The position numbers and the translations under genes are program-made. Below, one piece after another: positions 8,602 to 15,355 of a stretch of DNA of 15,355 bases. Every line of letters starts with the position of its first letter. Within the stretch, counting starts at the first letter, position 1. The stretch is from Lobulomyces angularis. Its lineage: Eukaryota; Chytridiomycota; Chytridiomycetes; Lobulomycetales; Lobulomycetaceae. Under the pieces are notes generated by a model. That model made no database searches. It saw only the letters and a program-made list of their open reading frames with translations, and was not told where the DNA came from. The stretch covers positions 1-15,355 of the forward strand of contig JADHYX010000481.1 of assembly GCA_027604685.1 (NCBI GenBank), written 5' to 3'.

Positions 8602-11600
8602 ATGAACGATGTGGAAGAATACCACGAAACAGCAGAAAGTCTTAACGAAAAATTAGGAAATGACACCCCAGAAGTTTATAGCCAAGATCAACTCAATAAT
8701 TTGCAAAAATTAAAAAAGCAAGTTTCAGATAAAATTCAGCATGCCATTAAAAATATTCGCATGCAAGCCGGAAGTGGTGGAAGAGTGAGTGAAGTAGATG
8801 TGATGGAAAAGCCAAATAGAATGTCAATGGCTGGACTGCTGTCAGCTGTGTTTGCTGCTAAAAAATTGAAGTATCCATTGAAGGATAACTCGTTGATTGA
8901 ATTAAAAGCCAAAGCAGCCAAAGCGAAAGTAGACGAAAGGTTAAAATTTACAGGTATCCATAATATTTTTATAATGTAGACTTTTATTAATGAAAAGGAT
9001 ATCTGTTCAATTATAATTCCTTGTATGAGCTGCCCAGTCAACTTAACGACTCATATGTTATTACTCCTATGTCTGATGAAAAGTTATGCCAGCAGTTAAA
9101 AGTCATTAGGCCAGTCTTTGGGGAATTAATATACTGGTACTTTTATAAGATTTTTGTTTAGATTCTATGGAATAATTTTAGGGAAAACCTAACTAGCGCT
9201 TTAGTCTGGAGTTTGTCTATGTTTATTGTTTGGTTTTTAGCAAGATTCAATTTTTCGCCTGTTTGGTTAGTTATTTTGATTTTTTACGTTGGTGGTTCTA
9301 TGAAAAGGAATAATCAGTTGCTCATTTCTAAATTGGGACGCTCTGTGAAAGAAGAACTTGCGGATAATAAGGTTTTTGTAATTCTTTAATTAGCATTTTT
9401 TATTGATTGGATAGTTGAAAGAGGCTGACTTCAAAGAGGAAGTAGAATGGTTTAACACGTTTTTGTCAAAATATTGGGCCAACTATGAACCTGGCTTGTC
9501 TGCACAAATTCAAGGTATTTTTTTTGTTAAAAAAATTGATATTCATGACCCTTTAGAAAGTATCAATTTTTATTTACGGCTCTATAAACCTACGTTTCTT
9601 GAAGACATGTTATTTACTACATTTTCTCTGGGTTCTGAAGCTCCTAGGTATCAGTAACTTCTGCATTACTAACGACAATAGGATTGAAAACATTCGTATT
9701 CTTCCAAAAACAGAAGAAGAAACCATTTTTATGGATGTGGCTGTTAGCTTTATACCCTTTGGTAAATTTTTCTGATAAATAGTTCTTAATTTCCTGAATC
9801 TACTACATATCTAGATGAAGAAACTAAACCTCTTACTTTAAACAAAAAACAGTCTAAATTGGAATTAAAGCTCTTTATTGGGAAGGGTGGAATGACGGTA
9901 GCTATACCGACTATCGTGAAAAATGTGTCACTCGTTGGAACGGTATGAAAATTTAGTCGAAAATTGTCCAAAATCATCTAAAATTAATTAAAAAAAAATT
10001 TCAGATGCAAGCATCCATAACACTTTCTAAAACCTTTCCACATATCAAATTTGTTGACATCTGCTTCAAAGAAATTCCAGTAGTTAATTTTGATTTAAGG
10101 CCATTAAAAGGGCTGGTAATAATTTTAAAAATTATTTATTAACATTTGGCAGGATCTTATGGATTTGCCTGGCTTAAATAACTCACTGTATCAGCTAATA
10201 AAGGATCAGCTTAAAGCTAATATTGTTGACCCTGTCAAAATCCATTTGCCTCTGGAAGAATGGGCAGGTGCGTTACCAATAGTGGACAAACCTATTGGAG
10301 TTTTAAAGTTAATTATATATCAAGCAAAGGACTTGAAAAATCGGGAAAATATCGGTCAATCAGACCCATACACGAAATTTATTCTTGGTGACAAAGTATT
10401 AGGCAGAACTAAAGCGGTGCACAACAAGTATGTAACATTTACATGCAACTATTAACTGTTTGACTTAGTCTAAATCCTAAGTGGGGATCAGAGCATTTTA
10501 TTATTATATATGAAAGCTTTGTTGACCCTGCTAACAACGATTCACTCTATTTTGAAATTTTTGACGAAAATGAAGCAACTAAGGATAAATCAATGGGTCG
10601 CACATCTACCTTAAAATTGAGCCATTGGATAAAATTAGCCGAAATACCGCCCCCTAAAGTGGAAGGCGAAGAGGAGGTGAATAATAATGAAAAAATCGAT
10701 AACAGAGAATTTGATGGATTATCTACAGAGGAAGCCAACATACTGAAAAAAGATTGGGGACTTCCTTTTGATAGTACAACAGGTATTAATTTAACAACAT
10801 AATTTTTTTTATAGGTCTTTAAGATCTTTGGAAACCAATTTTTTTTGCAAAACACGAAGAAAAGGTTCCAAAAGGGGAGCTAAAACTAAATTTACTCTAC
10901 TTTCCCTTACCAAAAGCGGAATCATTTAGTGTTAAAAATGAAAATGAAGATATTGAATCGGGGATCGTCACAATTACCGTTCATCAAGTTAAAGATATGG
11001 CTGAAAGTTTAAAAGCTACAAATATGTGTGTAGTTTGTGAACTTAATACTGGAGAGGAAGTAGGTAGAACTGAAGTAGTAAGAAAATCCTCCACTCCAGT
11101 CTGGTAATTTTTTTTTTTTTAAAAAAAAATTAATTTTTATAGGGATAAATCCTTTGATATATTCGTTAAAGATGTCGAAGGGGCAAAGGTTAAATTAAAT
11201 GTTTTAAACAACGATCATTTAACCGGCAATTGTATACTTGATGTCAGCGATATTTTGGATAACGGAGTAAAGAACAATAAACTCAAATATTTAATTTTTT
11301 TCTTACGAATTTTTTTTAGAGCCAGTCAAATGATTGGTACAAACTAAAAGGTATACCCTCCGGTAAAGTTAGAGTTACTGTCAAATTCGTACCTGTTGAT
11401 TTAGAAGCACAGCATTTTACTAAATCGACACCATCACATTTTATAAGGATATGTATTAGAGAGGCTAATGGTTTAAAGAACGTCGAGATGATGTCAAAGT
11501 CGGATCCTTATTGCAGCGTAACCTTAGGAAATCAGGACCTCGGAAGAACCTGTACAATTGAAGATAATTTGAATCCTACGTGGAGAGAAACATTTAATGT

Positions 11601-13959
11601 TATAGCTTGTACCGGCACCCAATTACTGACGCTGCTTATATCAGACTTTAATGGCATATCGAAAGATAAAATTTTGGGTCACACTTCAATAAGATTGCAA
11701 GATCTTGTTGATTTTAACAGTATTAACAAATATTTAAGTGAAGTCTTAAGTGTTGATGTTGTGGAGCCTACCAGGGAAGTATTAAAAAGCAGCACATGTT
11801 TGGAGGAAGATCAGAAAGAGAAAGAAACACTAGCCAAGTTAAAAAATGATGGGTTGCAAATTACTTCATTTACACCTACTTTTATTGAGGTTCTATCCCC
11901 GTTATACAGAAATTCGAAGAAAGCAGCAGAGGTTGTGAAAGGAAATATTAATTTTACTTTGGAAGTGTTCCCAATTATTCAAAATAAAGTTATTAAAGCT
12001 GATAGAAAGTCAAAAAAAAAAAGGTCGGTTTTAGAAGAAGCAGATACAAAAAAATCCGAAGAAGTATCGAAAAAAACAGAAAATACAGTTATTGATAGTT
12101 TAGAAAAAAACAAGATCCTAACAGATGAAGCACCTGAGAAAAACAGTGCGGAAACATTCAATGAATCTTTGGCAAATGTTGGGGAATTTGAGCGGGTCAA
12201 ATTAGTTGTGGAAAAATTCCGTAAATATTGACATTTAAAAATTTTTTGCATTTAATATTTAGGTGCCGGAATTTTAAATTTTAAAATCCTTGATGCTAGA
12301 GATTTAGATAAAACTAGAAGTTTCTACTGTGTTTTAGAAACTCAGGAATATACAGACCCAGGAGCCAAAATTACACATTCTGCTCGTGCGGCAAAATACT
12401 CCACCAAAGTTGTTCATGATTCCGTTAACCCATCTTGGAATGAAGGTAACATATGTAATTTTTTTGTATGTTAATTGCCTACTAGCCGGTGAAATATTCG
12501 TTTCAGACGTAAGGACAAATGTTGTCCGTCTTGCCATCAAATATTTACATAATCATAACGAAAAAAAATCTGAACAGGATAAGGTTTATGCTGTGTGGAA
12601 TGGAAAGGGCGAAAACTTACTGAAACTAATTGGGCAAGCAAAGACATGGCTAAATTTGGATCCATCGCATGACACATATCTTGCAAGCGACGTTCATCCA
12701 GCAGTTAGAGTTTCCGTCAGTTTTTATCCTGTATTTATGGAAGATGAGTCAAATTATGGTAAAATAATTTTATGAGAATATAATTAATGCATTTATTATA
12801 GAAACTGGAGAACTGCAACTGGAAATTCTTGAAGGATCCGAAATAGATTCGGAGGGAAGAAATGGACATTGCAATCCTTTGGTGGTTGTGAAACGTAATA
12901 GTGAGGAAGTGTTTAAAACAAAATGTGTAAAGAAGACGTCAAATCCTATTTTCCATGAAACAGTAAATCTGACAATTGATTCCAAAATGAAAACCAGTTT
13001 GAAATTTGAAGTTTTTGATCACAGAACTCTACACAAAGACGAATCTTTGGGATATTTTGATTTGGCATTGAGAAGCCTGCCTTCTAATGAAAGTGTTTTG
13101 AAAGATTTTAAATTATTAGGAGGTAGTGGTCGAATTAAAACTCGCATGTTTTTTTCTTCAAATGCCACAGAAAGTCAAAGTAAAAAAAATTCAAGAGACA
13201 TTGAATCTTTTGGACACAATTTTATCAGTGACAAGACAGAACAGCAAAATGGTGTTGACAAAGAAGCAGTTCTTTCACAGCTTCCTCAAAAACAATCCGA
13301 TATTGGCGACTCACTGCCTCCTGTTGTAGCTGCAAATACCAACGAAAAAAATATCCGCCAAAAAAAGTTTTCCACAACTTCTGCAGAAGATTCTCGTATT
13401 ATATCACTTTTATTCAAAATTTAACATTTTATAGTGAATGTAGTTGGGGAAGGAACGCTTAAAATTATAGAGGCGAGAAACCTAAAGGGAGCAGACTCGA
13501 ATGGGCTAAGTGGTAATAATGATTGTTTAGCATTTAGTAACACAGTATTTTAGATCCTTTTATAAAAATCGTACAATCTCACCATGGCAAAACGAAGCAG
13601 TTGCATAAAACTAGTGTTCATAAGAAAACATTATCTCCAACTTTTAATGAAACTGTGAAGTGTAAAATTCCTTTCAAGTTCAAAGTTCTTGTAAAAGGTA
13701 CTTTTATTTTAATAATTTATTTTATTTAAAAAAATGTGAAGATCACAATTTGTTTAAGGAGAGTACTGAAATTGGAGAAAGCCACGAGCTAGATGTGCTA
13801 GACCTTCTATATCCCAATAAGTCTGCATTAAATGAAGCAGCACACTCTAATAAAATGGAAGTGAATAAGCACTTTGATACATGGTTACCTATAGGTGATG
13901 GATGTGGTGAAGTGCACCTCAGTGGAGATTTTTGTTTAAATTTATCTAGTGCAGTCTAA
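8602..13959 (+). CDS. tricalbin / extended-synaptotagmin (SMP and about six C2 domains)
   Basis: Tricalbins are anchored in the ER, bind the plasma membrane through C2 domains and carry lipids through the SMP barrel. Exons: 8602-8953, 8998-9136, 9182-9371, 9415-9514, 9557-9647, 9682-9761, 9815-9942, 10005-10115, 10153-10427, 10469-10782, 10824-11103, 11143-11266, 11320-12220, 12263-12445, 12486-12758, 12802-13395, 13435-13512, 13554-13697, 13742-13959; introns 34-62 nt. The product has 1524 residues. A hydrophobic hairpin lies at about 166-201. The SMP domain runs about 230-435 (EWFNTFLSKYWANYEP; FTTFSLGSEAPR; FPHIKFVDICFKEIPVV). C2-like units begin near 447, 640, 771, 1030, 1181 and 1380. 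The first (QSDPYTKF), third (KSDPYCSV) and sixth (NGLSDPFIKI) keep the S-D-P-[YF] loop; the second, fourth and fifth lack it and are probably not calcium-binding. Between the third and fourth C2 is a ~150-residue Lys/Glu-rich linker. Typical yeast tricalbins have three to five C2 domains, so this one is long. Two in-frame acceptors (12485 or 12506) serve exon 15. Confidence 0.93.
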
Positions 13960-14082
13960 ATTTTTTGTTATATAAAAATGTAAACAATATTTGAAAATTG
14001 GCATACATCTGTTTTTTTAAAATACAATCCAGGGTTTCAGGTTTAAAAAAAAAAAAAAAATTCAAATACTAAAATAAATATA
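13960..14082 (+). other. short tandem intergenic region with A17 tract
   Basis: Only 123 bp lie between the tricalbin stop and the uS5m start. It contains an A-run of about 17 (near 14043-14059), the longest homopolymer seen in the window, and must hold the tricalbin 3' end and the uS5m promoter. Confidence 0.5.
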
Positions 14083-15047
14083 ATGAACCACACATATATC
14101 CTGCGGAAAAGTCCATGCAATGCAAAAAGTATACAGTCCATATTTACATACTCAATAATGAAAAGAAATCAAAGCTCCTCCTCAATGGGACAGTATAAAA
14201 CAGTTAGAAGTGAAAAATTATATGATTCCTTTAAAGAATCAAAAAAAACGGATAAGCCACATGCAGATAAAACATTTTTAAAAAGGCTAATCCATGTTAG
14301 AAGAATTGCTAGGTAATTAAATTTTTTTTTTATAGTAAAAGTGCAAAAAAAAAACAAAATTGTTAAATTTTCAAAAAATTAGAACTACTGGGGGAGGAAA
14401 AAAAAGGTCAATTTGGGCAATGGTAGTAGTAGGGAATGGTAATGGATCTGCTGGATATGGGGAAGGTAGAGCATTGGATTCAGCTAATGCCGTCCAAAAG
14501 GCAACTAAAGATGCACAAAAAAATATGATTACAATTGAACGATTCGATAATAGAACAATTTTTACAGATATAGATTACAAATTCGGTAAAGTAGATTTAA
14601 AATTAAAAACTGCTCCTGCTGGTAATGGAAAAATTAAAAATAAAATAAAATAAAAAAAAAAATTTATATAACACAAAAAGTGATTTATTTTATCTATTTA
14701 TTTATTTTTTTATTAGGTTATGGTATTGTAGCCAATAATCATATTCACGAAGTTTGTCGGTGTTTTGGAATTCGTGATATTTCTGTTAAAATTAGAGGTA
14801 ATAAAAATTTCATTCGTTTATTTATATATGGATTCTCTAATATCTGCTAGGATCCACTAATCCTATGAATGTTGTTAAAGGAACATTTGAAGCTTTACAA
14901 ACGCAGAGGTATATTAATTTACTTAATTGCATTTTTTTTATACTTACAAAACAATTACATTTTAAAAGATCACCGCAGGAAATTGCTAGAGTTAGAGGGA
15001 AAAGTGTAGTAGATGTTAATCTCAGATATTTTGGCAATAAAATATAA
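14083..15047 (+). CDS. mitochondrial small-subunit ribosomal protein uS5m
   Basis: uS5 is a core protein of the small ribosomal subunit near the mRNA entry and decoding site. Exons: 14083-14312, 14383-14621, 14717-14797, 14851-14908, 14969-15047; introns 70, 95, 53 and 60 nt. The joined protein has 228 residues. The first ~60 residues lack acidic groups at the start and are rich in Lys, Arg, Ser and Asn, as in a mitochondrial leader. The S5 N-terminal double-stranded-RNA-binding-like domain follows (VRRIAR, WAMVVVGNGNG, GYGEGRALD, A-x4-A-x2-DA-x-KN). The C-terminal domain reads GYGIVANNHIHEV, CFGIRDISVKIRG, STNPMNVVKGTFEAL. The ALVVVG-type block and STNP are diagnostic for S5. The mitochondrial rather than cytosolic form is supported by the bacterial-type sequence and the leader; this is an inference. 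An AATAAA lies 7 bp after the stop. Confidence 0.93.
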
Positions 15048-15252
15048 TTTCTTAATAAAGCATAAAATTAAAAAAATATTTTTATACCAAATTAAATTCG
15101 TAAAAATGCTTTTTAGTTGTCAAGTTAACTTTTTTTTGAAGTATACGTAGAGCTAATGTAGATTACAAATGTAGCAGCATTGTTGCAACGTATACTTCAG
15201 GCAGTAATTGCTAATTAAGAAAATTCCGGAAATTTAAAAAAAAATTTGTAAT
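15048..15252. other. convergent intergenic region with inverted repeat
   Basis: This 205-bp region separates the stop of uS5m from the stop of the unidentified minus-strand gene. It contains AATAAA at 15054-15059, probably the uS5m poly(A) signal, and the inverted repeat at 15137-15199. No coding frame is supported. Confidence 0.55.
15137..15199. repeat. 12-bp perfect inverted repeat with 39-nt loop
   Basis: TGAAGTATACGT (15137-15148) is exactly the reverse complement of ACGTATACTTCA (15188-15199). The arms are mixed in composition, unlike the AT-only repeats elsewhere, so chance is less likely. The loop holds AATGTAG twice (15155-15161 and 15168-15174, 13-nt period). It could be a 3'-end hairpin of either convergent transcript, a small structured RNA or the footprint of a small mobile element. 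It lacks tRNA features: there is no T-loop-like sequence. Confidence 0.6.
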
Positions 15253-15354
15253 TTAAGGTAATTTGTGTCTTAATGCTAGTTCTTTTGGTAAAGGGCCATG
15301 GTTTGATTTCTGGTTGGCAAAACTACTACCTTCTTTGGAGTTGCTGTTGGTGCT
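15253..15354 (-). CDS. 3' end of an unidentified gene (partial)
   Basis: The minus strand reads 33 codons ending in a TAA at 15255-15253. The peptide is rich in Ser and Asn, then ends GPLPKELALRHKLP. There is no ATG in the visible frame, and it runs off the window edge, so only the C-terminus is seen. Codon choice looks like the neighbouring genes and the stop faces the uS5m stop, giving a convergent pair as at the two other such borders. Too little is visible to name a family. It might also be a last exon whose upstream part is outside the window. Confidence 0.45.
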   Translation of the reverse strand, partial: STNSNSKEGSSFANQKSNHGPLPKELALRHKLP

Positions 15355-15355
15355 T

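Noticed and set aside
10547..10855. Minus-strand open frame of 102 codons
   Set aside because: It is antisense to the tricalbin C2 exon at 10469-10782 and crosses its intron; no family features.
14622..14716. uS5m ending at the in-frame stop at 14651-14653 (a shorter protein)
   Set aside because: Reading through gives a Lys/Asn tail with no family match, while splicing at 14621/14717 restores the S5 C-terminal domain exactly.
15137..15199. tRNA or spliceosomal RNA gene at the inverted repeat
   Set aside because: There is no T-loop-like sequence, no cloverleaf pairing beyond the outer stem, and no recognisable snRNA motif.
1..15355. Mobile element, CRISPR array, viral insertion or defence system
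   Set aside because: I saw no transposase, reverse transcriptase or integrase motifs, no terminal repeats around a coding unit, no regular spacer-repeat array and no foreign-looking gene. The window reads as ordinary nuclear housekeeping genes.

Overview
The window is a dense, AT-rich stretch of nuclear DNA from a eukaryote, most likely an early-diverging fungus. A zoosporic or Cryptomycota (Rozella-like) lineage is my best guess, but it is an inference. The evidence is: a tricalbin-type ER-plasma membrane tether (SMP plus C2 domains), a Zn2Cys6-like zinc cluster (largely a fungal family), a dynein roadblock light chain, a mitochondrial ribosomal protein with a probable targeting leader, and many very short introns. 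I placed 46 introns by hand using GT/AG borders, frame continuity and protein family alignment. They run from 34 to 95 nt, most between 38 and 57. A 47th, of 118 nt, is tentative. All six main spliced models close exactly in frame, which is the strongest internal check available without RNA data.

Layout from left to right. 1-2117 (+): 3' part of a CSB/ERCC6/Rad26 Swi2/Snf2 ATPase of transcription-coupled repair, cut by the window edge. 2476-4877 (-): a ten-exon gene for a 657-residue nuclear-looking protein with an N-terminal Myb/SANT-like domain, several CDK-type phosphosites and an acidic C-terminus; I do not recognise its orthologue. 5135-5510 (+): a tentative two-exon small basic protein. 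5673-6162 (+): dynein light chain roadblock/LC7. 6273-7687 (-): a six-exon gene with an unusual Zn2Cys6-like cluster whose codons span an apparent GC-AG intron. 8092-8277 (+): a 61-residue hypothetical protein. 8602-13959 (+): a 19-exon tricalbin/extended-synaptotagmin of 1524 residues with a membrane hairpin, an SMP lipid-transfer domain and about six C2 domains. 14083-15047 (+): mitochondrial ribosomal protein uS5m. 15253-15354 (-): 3' end of an unidentified gene.

The genes do not form an operon or an obvious functional cluster. They cover DNA repair, probable chromatin binding, dynein transport, transcription, membrane contact sites and mitochondrial translation. Three intergenic regions lie between convergent genes (2118-2475, 6163-6272, 15048-15252), and two of these carry inverted repeats. 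I found no tRNA or rRNA, transposon, CRISPR, defence system or viral sequence. The items most worth a second look are the atypical zinc cluster with its GC-AG intron, the exon symmetry of the tricalbin, the unrecognised Myb-like protein with telomere-like repeats beside its start codon, and the 12-bp inverted repeat at 15137-15199.
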